Below are positions 18,080 through 27,164 of a stretch of DNA of 64,000 bases, piece by piece. Where the stretch lies: contig CAZWHQ010000018.1 of NCBI GenBank assembly GCA_964633715.1, forward strand, positions 1 through 64,000, read 5' to 3'. Origin of the DNA: JAUWVG01 sp964633715. Lineage in GTDB: Bacteria > Acidobacteriota > Aminicenantia > Aminicenantales > Aminicenantaceae. A program made the translations under genes and the position numbers. Under the pieces are notes generated by a model, which saw only the letters and a list, made by a program, of their open reading frames with translations, was not told where the DNA came from and made no database searches. How positions within the stretch are numbered: position 1 is the stretch's first letter; the number at the start of each line of letters is the position of its first letter.

Positions 18080-18688
18080 ATGATAAAAAAAATGTTTGAT
18101 ATGGTCTTCTCTCTCTTTGGACTTCTTGTTTTGTCTCCAATTATGATTCCATTGGTTGTTATCATTAAGTTAAGCTCGAAAGGACCGATTTTGTACAAAG
18201 GAATACGCGTCGGAAAGGATGGGAAGCTCTTTAAGATGCTCAAATTTAGAACTATGGTAATCAATGCCGAATTAATTGGAGGTCCATCCAGTTCAGACGA
18301 CGATCCCCGTATCACAAAAATCGGGAAAAAAATAAGACGATATAAACTTGACGAACTTCCTCAACTCTTCAACATTCTAACCGGAACTATGAGCTTTGTC
18401 GGCCCAAGACCGGAAGTTCCTTCTGAGGTCGGAACTTACAGTGAAGAAGAAAAAAGGATTCTTCTTGTCCGGCCCGGAATCACAGATTGGGCTTCGCTCA
18501 CCTTTCACAACGAAGGAGAGATTCTCAAAGGAAGCGTGGATCCTCACCGGACTTACAGAGAAAGAATCAGGCCTGGAAAATTGAAACTGGCCTTAAAATA
18601 TGTAGATAAAAGATCTTTTCTCACGGATATGAAAATTATCTTTGAAACGGTAGCTACTTTGATCAAGACAAGAACAGCCAAGCAATAA
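18080..18688 (+). CDS. Undecaprenyl-phosphate sugar phosphotransferase (PglC/WcaJ type)
   Basis: The protein has 202 residues. It has a single N-terminal membrane-inserted helix, then KGIRVGKDGKLFKMLKFRTM, the RKLDELPQ-like RYKLDELPQLFNIL, MSFVGPRPEVPSE and RPGITDWASL, all conserved in bacterial sugar transferases of the monotopic PglC class. It would start the lipid-linked repeat by transferring a sugar-1-phosphate to undecaprenyl phosphate. It is the first gene of the second, less AT-rich module and is followed two bases later by the transketolase subunit genes, so it is probably in the same operon. Confidence 0.9.
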   Translation: MIKKMFDMVFSLFGLLVLSPIMIPLVVIIKLSSKGPILYKGIRVGKDGKLFKMLKFRTMVINAELIGGPSSSDDDPRITKIGKKIRRYKLDELPQLFNILTGTMSFVGPRPEVPSEVGTYSEEEKRILLVRPGITDWASLTFHNEGEILKGSVDPHRTYRERIRPGKLKLALKYVDKRSFLTDMKIIFETVATLIKTRTAKQ

Positions 18689-18689
18689 A

Positions 18690-19499
18690 ATGGACAAACT
18701 AAAAGACTTTAAGGAACTCGCCCGAGACATCCGTAATATCATCCTGGACATCAATTATAAAACAAAAAGCCCTCATATAGGTTCGTCATTTTCTGCAGTC
18801 GAAGCCCTCGTGGCTCTTTACTTTAAATTTCTCAACGTCTCTCCTAAGCATCCTCAAAAAAAAGACCGCGACCGGTTCATTCTGAGCAAAGGGCATGCCT
18901 GTCCGGCCCTCTACGCGGTACTTTACAAAGCTGGATTTATTTCAAAAGAGGAACTCGAAAAATTTGCAGTCAATAACGGACTCTTCGAACATCATCCAAC
19001 ACTGGATTTGGAACACGGGATAGAAACCAGTTCGGGCTCTCTTGGACACGGACTCTCTCTTGGAACAGGGATGGCTCTTAGCCACAAAATTGAAAACAAT
19101 CCATACAAAGTATGCGTCCTTCTCAGTGATGGAGAACTCAATGAAGGATCGACATGGGAATCTGTCATGTTTGCCGGGCATCACACCTTGAACCATCTTA
19201 TCGCCATTGTTGACTGCAATAAGATTCAAGCACTTGGATTTACAGAAGACATAATCGATCTTCATCCTCTTAAAGAAAAGTGGGAGGCCTTTAACTGGTA
19301 TGCGCAAGACGTCGAGGGTCACGACTTCGCCTCCATTTTTAAAGCACTCAATGTGCTGAGTGCCGACAAACCCAATGTCCTGATTCTGCATACGATCAAA
19401 GGCAAAGGGGTTTCGTTTATGGAAAACAATTTGCTATGGCACTACAGGGTTCCCGATGAAAAAGAATATGCTCTCGCAAAAAGGGAGCTCGAACGATGA
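18690..19499 (+). CDS. Transketolase, N-terminal subunit
   Basis: The protein has 269 residues and covers the ThDP pyrophosphate domain. RFILSKGHACPALYAVL, GSLGHGLSLGTGMAL and LLSDGELNEGSTWE are visible. The last is the metal/diphosphate motif and is usually GDG, so the first Gly is Ser. A following IVDCNKIQ ends the motif. The C-terminal half comes from the next gene, with which it overlaps by four bases (ATGA). Split transketolases usually serve central carbon metabolism. Here the pair lies between a sugar transferase and two aminotransferases, suggesting a two-carbon transfer onto or from an activated sugar. That role is inference. Confidence 0.85.
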   Translation: MDKLKDFKELARDIRNIILDINYKTKSPHIGSSFSAVEALVALYFKFLNVSPKHPQKKDRDRFILSKGHACPALYAVLYKAGFISKEELEKFAVNNGLFEHHPTLDLEHGIETSSGSLGHGLSLGTGMALSHKIENNPYKVCVLLSDGELNEGSTWESVMFAGHHTLNHLIAIVDCNKIQALGFTEDIIDLHPLKEKWEAFNWYAQDVEGHDFASIFKALNVLSADKPNVLILHTIKGKGVSFMENNLLWHYRVPDEKEYALAKRELER

Positions 19500-20419
19500 G
19501 ACCCAATTTCTTTAGAGCCGTCGAAGATATGGCAGAAGAGCAAACAAATATCATTGTCTTGACAGGTGATCTAGGATTTAAGCTTTTCGATAATTTTCAA
19601 TCCCGATTTCCGAATAGATTTTACGATGTGGGTGTCGCCGAGGCCAACATGATCGGAATGGCATCCGGACTCTCTCTTTGCGGGAAAAATGTCTACTGTT
19701 ATTCCATTATTCCCTTTCTGCTCATGCGGGCCTTCGAGCAAATCCGGATGAACATCGCGTACAACAATTTAAGCGTCAAGCTCGTGGGAGTGGGGGGAGG
19801 CCTGACTTATGGACTAGAGGGCATCTCTCATTTTGGCCTCGAAGATTTGGCTCTTATGCGTATGCTGCCAAACATGACAATTGTAGTCCCAGCCTGTCCG
19901 ATTGAAGCCTATGCCCTCTGTAAAGCCACTGTCGATTATCCAGGGCCTCTATATATCCGCCTGGGACGTGCCGGAGAACCCTGCCTGCATGACAATCCAA
20001 TTGCCTTTGAGATCGGCAAGCCATCTATCCTTAGTGAAGGAAAGAATGCTGCCATATTTGCCATAGGAAACATGGTGTACCAAGCGAAGCAGGTCATTGA
20101 GAAACTGAAGGCAGCTGGAATCACAGCGTCTCTGATTAACATGCACACACTCCAGCCCCTGGATAAAACCTTCATCCAACAAGTCGGTAATGCCCATGAC
20201 ACTCTTTTCACTATCGAAGAGCACTATATCAACGGAGGATTGGGTACAGCAGTCTTGGAAGCACTTTCTGAGTCTGGTTTTAAGGGCCGCCTTGAAAGGA
20301 TTGGAATTCCCAACACACCAATAGGTCACATCGGCAGTCAGGACCACTTAAGGGATAAAATTGGGCTTTCCAAGGAAGGACTGTACAAAAAAATTCTTAA
20401 CATATTAAAGGAAAGATAA
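19496..20419 (+). CDS. Transketolase, C-terminal subunit
   Basis: The protein has 307 residues and carries the pyrimidine-binding domain (VGVAEANMIGMASGLSLCG, with the Glu that activates ThDP in VAEAN) and the C-terminal transketolase domain (FTIEEHYINGGLGTAVLEAL). It overlaps the N-terminal subunit gene by four bases, and they should form an alpha2-beta2 enzyme. The next aminotransferase gene starts directly at its stop (GTG 20420), so the three are probably co-translated. No pentose phosphate genes are visible nearby. Confidence 0.85.
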   Translation: MRPNFFRAVEDMAEEQTNIIVLTGDLGFKLFDNFQSRFPNRFYDVGVAEANMIGMASGLSLCGKNVYCYSIIPFLLMRAFEQIRMNIAYNNLSVKLVGVGGGLTYGLEGISHFGLEDLALMRMLPNMTIVVPACPIEAYALCKATVDYPGPLYIRLGRAGEPCLHDNPIAFEIGKPSILSEGKNAAIFAIGNMVYQAKQVIEKLKAAGITASLINMHTLQPLDKTFIQQVGNAHDTLFTIEEHYINGGLGTAVLEALSESGFKGRLERIGIPNTPIGHIGSQDHLRDKIGLSKEGLYKKILNILKER

Positions 20420-21535
20420 GTGGATAAAAAGACCAAACAAAACGTGCCATTCGTCGATCCCGGCAAGAGCTATAAAACAATCAAGGAAGAAATCGACACT
20501 GTATTTTTTGAGTGCTTGTCCAAAGGAGACCTTATAAATTGTGATCAGCTTAAGTCATTCGAGAATAATCTGGCCAAGTTTGTGGGCACAAAATTTGCTG
20601 TCGGTCTTAATAGCGGTTATGACGCCCTTCATCTCTCCCTAAGAGCTGCGGGGATAGGCCTAGGGGATGAAGTAATTGTCCCTGCCCACACTTTTGTTGC
20701 CAGCTGCTCGGCTATCGTCAACGTCGGTGCGGAGCCCGTGCTTGTAGATGTCGCTAAAGATTTCAATATCGCTGTGGATAAAATTGAAGAGGCCATCACA
20801 TCAAAAACAAAAGCAATCATGCCTGTATATCTCAATGGATTTATGGCTGATATGCCTCGGATCAAAAGTATAGCTGAAAACCATTCCCTTATCATCGTTG
20901 AAGATGCCTGTCAGAGTCTAGGAAGCAGTATCGATGGGAAGGGAGCCGGCTCCTGGGGTCTTACTGGCTGCTGGAGTTTTTTCCCCTTCAAAATACTCGG
21001 GGGATATGGAGACGGCGGGGCCATCACAACCAATGATCCCAATGTGGCCCTTTATGCCACTCGGATGAGATACAACGGTGAGGACCGGGAGACAGGGGAA
21101 TATCACGGCCATGGATTCACATGTCTTCTCGACAATATCCAGGCTGCTTTTCTTGATGTCAAACTTCGGTATCTGCCGGATTGGATCAAGAGAAGAAAAC
21201 TCATTGCGGAAAGATATAGAGAGGCCTTATCGGATATTCCGGACCTTCTCCTTCCTCACTATAATCGCCCCGGCTTCGATCACGTCTACCAGAATTATGT
21301 TGTTCGCTCCAAACAGGGGGATAAATTTTCCGACTACCTCAAAAAAAAGGGCATTGAAGTTCTCACACAATTCCGCAAGCCATATTATAAACACGAAGCC
21401 CTTCATCTAAAAGACACGGGATTTCCGGAGACAGAAGCTCTTAGCAAAGAAGTCTGTTCACTGCCGATGAATGTAGAAATTGACGACGATCAGGTCAGCT
21501 ACGTTATTGATGTGGTCAAATCTTTTTACGGCTGA
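20420..21535 (+). CDS. DegT-family sugar aminotransferase
   Basis: This is a PLP-dependent enzyme of 371 residues. SFFPFKILGGYGDGG places the Schiff-base Lys at residue 191, VEDACQSLGS supplies the conserved Asp, and FVDPGKSY is the usual N-terminus. It would aminate a keto sugar nucleotide. It is adjacent to the transketolase pair, and its start GTG 20420 immediately follows their stop, with AAGGAAAG just upstream. The product sugar cannot be named from sequence. It is distinct from the WbpE-like enzyme at 11161-12264. Confidence 0.85.
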   Translation: MDKKTKQNVPFVDPGKSYKTIKEEIDTVFFECLSKGDLINCDQLKSFENNLAKFVGTKFAVGLNSGYDALHLSLRAAGIGLGDEVIVPAHTFVASCSAIVNVGAEPVLVDVAKDFNIAVDKIEEAITSKTKAIMPVYLNGFMADMPRIKSIAENHSLIIVEDACQSLGSSIDGKGAGSWGLTGCWSFFPFKILGGYGDGGAITTNDPNVALYATRMRYNGEDRETGEYHGHGFTCLLDNIQAAFLDVKLRYLPDWIKRRKLIAERYREALSDIPDLLLPHYNRPGFDHVYQNYVVRSKQGDKFSDYLKKKGIEVLTQFRKPYYKHEALHLKDTGFPETEALSKEVCSLPMNVEIDDDQVSYVIDVVKSFYG

Positions 21536-21575
21536 TCTCTTTGTCTTTCCCCAATTTATAAAAGAACAAATTTAG

Positions 21576-22895
21576 ATGACAATCCAAAAAAGAACTTACG
21601 AAGAGTTGCTGGAAAATCTGGATAACCTCCTCGCCCCATGTCTAGCACAGGACTGGCCCAACCTTCCTATCGAGCGGGCAGAAGGTGTGTATGTCTATGG
21701 AAGGGATGGCCGCAAATACCTTGATTTTCTCTGTGGTTTTGGCGCCTGCAATGTCGGACACAATCACCCCGAAGTCATCAAGGCTGCCCAAGAACAGATG
21801 TCTAAGATGGTCCACACCGCCATTGGAGTAACTAATTATGAACCTCTTCTATATCTGGCTGACAAACTAGGACAGATTATGCCAGGCCAATCAAATGTCT
21901 TTTTTTTCGGCAACAGCGGAAGCGAAGCCGTAGAAGGCGCCATTAAACTAGCCCGCTTTAGCACTCAACGAAGTGGTATCGTTTCGTTTTTTGGAGGCTT
22001 TCACGGTCGTGCACTGGGAGGCACCTCGGCAGGAAGCTCTAAAGCCAAATATAGAGCCGGACATGGTCCGCTACTCCCGGATTTTTACTTTGCAGAATTT
22101 CCTTATCCCTTCCGTTCAAAGACACCTCAAGATTTTGAGGCCTGTTCTCAAGCTGCACTTGAAGATTTATTTCGCCTCTTTGAGTACATTGTCGAACCAC
22201 AAGAGATCGCCGCCCTTCTTGTAGAACCAATTCAAGGCGAGGGAGGATATATTTTTCCTCCACATAGTTGGATAAAAGAACTTCGACACATCTGTGATCG
22301 ACATGGTATTCTACTTATTTTCGACGAGGTGCAGACCGGCTTCGGTCGAACAGGGGAATGGTTCGCAGCCGATGTATATAACGTTGAACCAGATATCATC
22401 GCAATAGCTAAGGCAATTGCCAATGGATTTCCTCTTGGGGCCACAGCGGCACGTGCAGATATTATGAAAAAGTGGGGAGCTGTATCCCATGGCTCGACCT
22501 GCGGTGGCAATCCCGTTTCTTGCGCCGCGGCAGTAAAGGTTTTGGAGATCATCGAAAAAGAACGACTCCTCGAAAATGCACGGAAGCAGGGAGCTTACAT
22601 GTTGGCGCGGTTGAACGAATTTAGAGAACAAACTCCAGTCATCGGAGATGTTAGGGGAGTCGGCCTTATGATTGCAGTAGAATTTGTAAAACCAGGAACA
22701 GAAAAGGAGCCGAACACAGAAATCGTGCGACAAATTTTGCAGAACGCCCTGGATAAAGGACTTCTCCTCTATCCCTGTGGGCACTGGAACCAGAACATCC
22801 GTTTGATTCCCGCATTGACGGTGACAAAAGAACAGATAGATAATGGTTTAAAAATATTTTTTGATGCCATTTTAGAAGCTCTGCAGGAAATTTAA
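21576..22895 (+). CDS. Class III pyridoxal-phosphate aminotransferase
   Basis: This is a 439-residue aminotransferase of the class III family (4-aminobutyrate, acetylornithine and related enzymes). NSGSEAVEGAIKLAR, GGFHGRALGGTSA, DEVQTGFGRTG and IAIAKAIANGFPLGA are visible, with the catalytic Lys at residue 279. These enzymes move amino groups between omega-amines or aldehydes and alpha-keto acids. Its overlap by one base with the next methyltransferase gene and its closeness to the DegT enzyme suggest that the cassette makes a small aminated building block or supplies an amine to decorate the glycan. The substrate is unknown. Confidence 0.85.
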   Translation: MTIQKRTYEELLENLDNLLAPCLAQDWPNLPIERAEGVYVYGRDGRKYLDFLCGFGACNVGHNHPEVIKAAQEQMSKMVHTAIGVTNYEPLLYLADKLGQIMPGQSNVFFFGNSGSEAVEGAIKLARFSTQRSGIVSFFGGFHGRALGGTSAGSSKAKYRAGHGPLLPDFYFAEFPYPFRSKTPQDFEACSQAALEDLFRLFEYIVEPQEIAALLVEPIQGEGGYIFPPHSWIKELRHICDRHGILLIFDEVQTGFGRTGEWFAADVYNVEPDIIAIAKAIANGFPLGATAARADIMKKWGAVSHGSTCGGNPVSCAAAVKVLEIIEKERLLENARKQGAYMLARLNEFREQTPVIGDVRGVGLMIAVEFVKPGTEKEPNTEIVRQILQNALDKGLLLYPCGHWNQNIRLIPALTVTKEQIDNGLKIFFDAILEALQEI

Positions 22896-23671
22896 TGTCT
22901 AAAAACTACACTATTGTCACGGAAATCCCGGGAAATAAGGCTCCTAAAGAACAGCTTGAAAGACTTTTCCAACGATATCATTTTGCCCAACAGTACTGCG
23001 AAAATAAAGCTGTTCTAGAAGTGGCGTGCGGGAGTGGGATGGGATTAGGATATCTCGCAAGAACGTCTCGATTTGTGGTAGGAGGAGACATCGATAAAAA
23101 TCTGTTGAATCTCTCAGTGGATCGCTACAGAGAGAGGGAAAACATCTACCTAAATTTACTCGATGGACAATCTCTTCCATTCAGTGCTAAAAGTTTTGAT
23201 GTTGTTCTTCTGTTTGAGGCCATCTACTACCTCCCGGAGCCGGAAAAATTCATCAGTGAAGCCCGCCGGGTGTTAAAAAAGGATGGCTGTCTTCTTATCT
23301 GTACTGCCAATAAAGATTGGACTGATTTTAATCCTTCCCCTTACAGTCAGAAATACTTTGGAACAAGAGAACTTCATGCATTGATTGAAAAGAAGTTTTC
23401 ACGAGTGGAAGTGTATGGGGCTTTCCCTGTGAACAATCATGCTTTCAAAAATAAGACAGTTTCAAAAATAAAGAGGACTGCCATAAGCTTTAACATCATG
23501 CCAAAAACCATGAAGAGCAAAGAAAAATTTAAACGCCTTTTTTTCGGTAAACTTTTTTCATTGCCTATAGAAATCCATGAAGGAATTGCTGATTACTTTC
23601 CTCCTGTCCATATTTCTAGTACATCTCAAGATTTTAAGCATAAAGTAATTTTTTCAGTTGCCTATTCTTGA
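22895..23671 (+). CDS. Class I SAM-dependent methyltransferase (paralogue 2)
   Basis: The protein has 258 residues. VLEVACGSGMGLGYL is motif I, GGDIDKNLL gives the acidic residue for SAM hydroxyls, LFEAIYYLPEPEKF is the motif II region and LKKDGCLLICTANKDWTDF is the motif III region. It is the paralogue of 15224-16036. It starts on the last base of the class III aminotransferase stop. Both copies lack membrane segments. It probably methylates the product of the module. N- or O-methylation cannot be decided. Confidence 0.78.
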   Translation: MSKNYTIVTEIPGNKAPKEQLERLFQRYHFAQQYCENKAVLEVACGSGMGLGYLARTSRFVVGGDIDKNLLNLSVDRYRERENIYLNLLDGQSLPFSAKSFDVVLLFEAIYYLPEPEKFISEARRVLKKDGCLLICTANKDWTDFNPSPYSQKYFGTRELHALIEKKFSRVEVYGAFPVNNHAFKNKTVSKIKRTAISFNIMPKTMKSKEKFKRLFFGKLFSLPIEIHEGIADYFPPVHISSTSQDFKHKVIFSVAYS

Positions 23672-23712
23672 CGATTCATAGATTGTAACTATTAAAAGGT
23701 GGGTGTAATGAA

Positions 23713-25608
23713 ATGAAAGAACGGATCACACAAGTTCTTAAGATTATCTTTGAAATCACAACGTTTAAGCGACGGACATTTTTTCTACTCTCGGATATCA
23801 TCTTCATTTCTTTTTCTATGTATGCTTCTTTCTGGATCAGGTTTGACGGGATTATTCCCGAAGAGTACATTGTTAATCTAAAGTACTATATATTGCTGGC
23901 ATTGGCCATTAAGCTTGGCTATCAAATATTTTTCAGATTATACAACATTTCCTGGAGGTTCTTCAGTCTAAGGGATCTCATTAAACTCATCAGGACAATT
24001 ATTTTATCCTCGCTTACTTTAGGTATCCTACTTTTTTTCCTTAAGACATATAAGCCATTCATTGGATTTCCCCGTTCTGTAGTCTTGCTTGATTTTATTT
24101 TAACGATGGGATTTTTGGGCACAATCAGGATATCTAAAAGAGTGTTTCAGGAATACAGGATAAAAATCCTGGGATTGCACAAAGGGAATACGAGAACAAT
24201 AATCATCGGAGCTGGTTCAGCCGGAGAGCAAATCGGCCGTGAGATGCTAAACAATCGCAAGTCGAAATACTTTCCTGTAGGATACATCGATGATGATCCA
24301 GCAAAGAAAGGGATCAATATCCACAGCATCAAAGTACTTGGCTCACGAAAAGATATTCCATACTTGTTGAATACTTACAAAATTGATGAAGTCCTTGTGG
24401 CCATCCCTTCGGCTAGCTCTAAAGAGATAAAGGCTATAGTCAAAATCGTACGGGACTCTAACCAAGTAAAAAACATAAAGATTCTTCCGGGTATCGTAAA
24501 TATAATGGATGGGAAAGTGACAATTTCAGACATACAGGAAATTGAAATAGATGACTTACTAGGAAGAGATCCTGTCCAGATTAACTTTGACAGAATTAAA
24601 GATTTTTTATATGGGAAAAGAATAATTATTACTGGGGCAGGAGGTTCTATAGGATCTGAGCTTTCAAAAACTGTCTCCAAGTTTAAACCAGAATCAATAG
24701 GACTGCTAGAAATAGATGAAACTGAACTTTTTCTTCTTATGAATAAGCTAGATTCAACGTCTTCGAAGATCGTCCCTATTCTCGGGAATGTAAATGATGC
24801 AGTTAAGATGAGGTCTGTCTTCGAGAAATTTCGACCAGAAATTATCATTCATTCGGCCGCCTACAAACACGTTCCCATGCTCCAACTTTTCCCAGAAGAA
24901 GCAGTCAAGACTAATGTTTTGGGGACTAAAATCCTTGGAGAACTTTCAATAGAGTTTAAAATAAAGAAATTTGTCTACATCTCCACAGACAAGGCCATCA
25001 ATCCAAAAAGTATAATGGGTATCTCTAAACGTATCTGCGAGGAGCTGCTCCATAATCTAAACAGGAAAAGCAGAACTCAATTTATCTGTGTGAGATTTGG
25101 GAACGTTCTTGGCAGTAGAGGCAGTGTCGTTCAAATTTTCAATGAGCAGATCCGGAGGGGGGGGCCTGTGACTGTCACCCATCCTGAAATGAAAAGATAT
25201 TTCATGGCTATTCCAGAAGCAGTGCTTCTAGTTTTAGAAGCTTCAGCAATTGGAGTGGGAGGGGAAGCCTATGTTTTGGACATGAGAAATCCTGTTAAAA
25301 TCTTGGATCTGGCAAAGGACATGATTAAGCTAAGCGGACATGAGCCGGATGTGGATGTTCCTATTGCATATTCTGGGATTAGGCCCGGGGAGAAGCTCTT
25401 TGAGGAGCTTCTGAGTTCGGGAGAAGGATCTGAACCCACGGATCATCCAAGGATATTCAGAGTGCGGGACTCGTCTAAGACAGACGGGAAAGAGCTCACC
25501 TTAAAAATTGATCATCTGATCAACCTTAGTCAGGGTAAAAACAACAAAGAAGAGATAATTACTTGTATCAAAGAAATCGTACATGTGAACGTGAATAATC
25601 ATAATTAA
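23713..25608 (+). CDS. Membrane-bound nucleotide-sugar 4,6-dehydratase (WbpM/CapD family)
   Basis: The protein has 631 residues. It starts with four hydrophobic segments (about residues 20-150), then a CoA-binding-like Rossmann domain (TIIIGAGSAGEQIGREML), then an extended SDR domain from about residue 300. In that domain ITGAGGSIGSELSK is the NAD loop, YISTDKAINPKSIMGISKR holds the catalytic Ser/Met/Lys region (Met in place of the usual Tyr, as in WbpM), and RRGGPVTVTHPEMKRYFM is the C-terminal sugar-binding motif. It converts UDP-GlcNAc to a 4-keto-6-deoxy sugar at the inner membrane. A run of eight G (25157-25164) encodes the conserved RGG. ATG 23713 follows a short AATGAA leader. Confidence 0.9.
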   Translation: MKERITQVLKIIFEITTFKRRTFFLLSDIIFISFSMYASFWIRFDGIIPEEYIVNLKYYILLALAIKLGYQIFFRLYNISWRFFSLRDLIKLIRTIILSSLTLGILLFFLKTYKPFIGFPRSVVLLDFILTMGFLGTIRISKRVFQEYRIKILGLHKGNTRTIIIGAGSAGEQIGREMLNNRKSKYFPVGYIDDDPAKKGINIHSIKVLGSRKDIPYLLNTYKIDEVLVAIPSASSKEIKAIVKIVRDSNQVKNIKILPGIVNIMDGKVTISDIQEIEIDDLLGRDPVQINFDRIKDFLYGKRIIITGAGGSIGSELSKTVSKFKPESIGLLEIDETELFLLMNKLDSTSSKIVPILGNVNDAVKMRSVFEKFRPEIIIHSAAYKHVPMLQLFPEEAVKTNVLGTKILGELSIEFKIKKFVYISTDKAINPKSIMGISKRICEELLHNLNRKSRTQFICVRFGNVLGSRGSVVQIFNEQIRRGGPVTVTHPEMKRYFMAIPEAVLLVLEASAIGVGGEAYVLDMRNPVKILDLAKDMIKLSGHEPDVDVPIAYSGIRPGEKLFEELLSSGEGSEPTDHPRIFRVRDSSKTDGKELTLKIDHLINLSQGKNNKEEIITCIKEIVHVNVNNHN

Positions 25609-25690
25609 AAAGAGGTTTTCCTTTTTATTAGTGATTTATATGTTCCTGAATTTTTAAACAACCTTTCTTTAGTGAGTTTCTTATGATAAT

Positions 25691-25794
25691 GAGATTGCTG
25701 CACTTCGTTCGCAATGACTTGAGAGATTGTTTCGTCTTTACATTCCTTGCAATGAAAGGATAAGATCGCCACGTTGCTGGCTCCTCGCGATGAC
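25691..25794. repeat. Tandem GAGATTGC..GCAATGAC-type repeats
   Basis: Three imperfect palindromic units lie between the dehydratase and barrel genes. Unit 1 (25691-25718) runs from GAGATTGC to GCAATGAC. Unit 2 (about 25723-25755) starts GAGATTGTTTCGTC. Unit 3 (25763-25794) starts AAGATCGCC and ends CGCGATGAC. Related copies in reverse orientation occur at 36392-36449, near 38604 and at 51866. Such dispersed units are typical REP-like elements. They are not coding here and could form RNA hairpins. Confidence 0.7.
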
Positions 25795-25829
25795 TTGGGA
25801 AATGTCATAAATTTAGAGAATTAAATATC

Positions 25830-27122
25830 TTGAAAGTGCATAAAAAGGGATTGTCTTTGTATGTCTTAAAGTGGTTTTTCCTATTATTATTTGGGCTCTT
25901 TTTTCGAGAAGCTGTGAAAGGGCAAATTTACATGTCTTTTAAAACAGAACGTGAGCAAATCAAAGAAGATACTTTGTTTAAAATCGGTCCATTTAGGATT
26001 TTTCCAACATTAAGTTTTAATAATATTGGTTATGATGATAATGTCTATTATCAAAGGGAAGAGTCCAATCCTTCTTCTGATTTTACGGGGACTGTTTCGC
26101 CTGAATTCAAAGTTTATATACTTTTAGGTAGTAAATTAATTCTCTCTTTTACTGAAAATCCGGAGTATGTGTTTTATTTCAAACAAAAAAGGGAAAGGAG
26201 GTTAAATAACAATTTCCTTCCGGCTTTTAAATTTCTTTTTCTTAACCGGTTTGTTTTATCAGGAGAGTACTCTTGGAGTAACAGAAGGTATAGGGCTTCA
26301 AGTGAGTTCGATATCCGGGCAAATATAAAGACAAATAGGTATACTGGCCGATTGTTTTACGAAACGGCTCGAAGGACATCTTTAGGTTTTTCAGGTTCAA
26401 TCCAGACATTTCGCTTTGAGGATATAACAGTTCCTGGAGAGGAAATTGGCCTTTCGCGTGCTCTAAACCGGGAGGAAAAAAGCGGGCATCTCGAGTTTTA
26501 TTACAGGATTTTTAAAAGGAAAGGCCACTTTTTTATTAGAGGGGGATATTCAGAATACAAGTTTGAACATGTGCAAGCGAGTTTCCGGGATTCTTTTTCC
26601 TATCAGGCCTATTCTGGGATCAGTTTCCCGATTTTGGGGAGAGTGCGTGGAACCTTTTCGCTTGGGTATAAGAGACTGGTTCCTCTAGATAAGGAAAAAC
26701 TAGGATTTTCAGGGTTAGTTGGAAATACGAGTCTAAGTTTTAGGCTTTTACTTTTTCAATTTAGTTTTGACTACAGTCGGGATACTCATTTTTCATACTC
26801 GACAGAAAATATATTTTTTAGTCATGATAAGTATGGCGGTGGAGTGTCCTTTTATTTTACAAAATTTGTAAGAGTCGATTATCATTTTAGCTATGGCGAA
26901 TCTAGATATCCAGAAGCAGATCTCTTTAAAATGCCAGATGGAAGCTTTGAAGAGATAAAAAGGAAAGATATTAACCGAACCCATACTTTAGGATTGGTTT
27001 TTAGAATAAAAAAAGAAACAGGTATAGGGCTTATGATAAACTTTTGGGAAAGGGAGTCAAATTTCAGTTCGGCAAATAGGAACAGAGCATTTATTGGGGG
27101 GTATTTGACACATGATTTTTAA
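25830..27122 (+). CDS. Outer-membrane beta-barrel protein of the export locus
   Basis: The protein has 430 residues with a signal-peptide-like N-terminus (hydrophobic at about residues 8-28, ending near VKGQ) and then regularly spaced amphipathic strands rich in Tyr, Phe and Gly. It ends in AFIGGYLTHDF, an aromatic C-terminus as in outer-membrane barrels. It precedes the Wza-like gene by about 40 bases and may be an outer-membrane component for the glycan. I do not recognise the family with certainty. The start is TTG 25830, chosen for the signal peptide. Confidence 0.6.
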   Translation: MKVHKKGLSLYVLKWFFLLLFGLFFREAVKGQIYMSFKTEREQIKEDTLFKIGPFRIFPTLSFNNIGYDDNVYYQREESNPSSDFTGTVSPEFKVYILLGSKLILSFTENPEYVFYFKQKRERRLNNNFLPAFKFLFLNRFVLSGEYSWSNRRYRASSEFDIRANIKTNRYTGRLFYETARRTSLGFSGSIQTFRFEDITVPGEEIGLSRALNREEKSGHLEFYYRIFKRKGHFFIRGGYSEYKFEHVQASFRDSFSYQAYSGISFPILGRVRGTFSLGYKRLVPLDKEKLGFSGLVGNTSLSFRLLLFQFSFDYSRDTHFSYSTENIFFSHDKYGGGVSFYFTKFVRVDYHFSYGESRYPEADLFKMPDGSFEEIKRKDINRTHTLGLVFRIKKETGIGLMINFWERESNFSSANRNRAFIGGYLTHDF

Positions 27123-27164
27123 GGCAATGACATATGATATAATAAATAGGAAAAGGGAAAAAAT

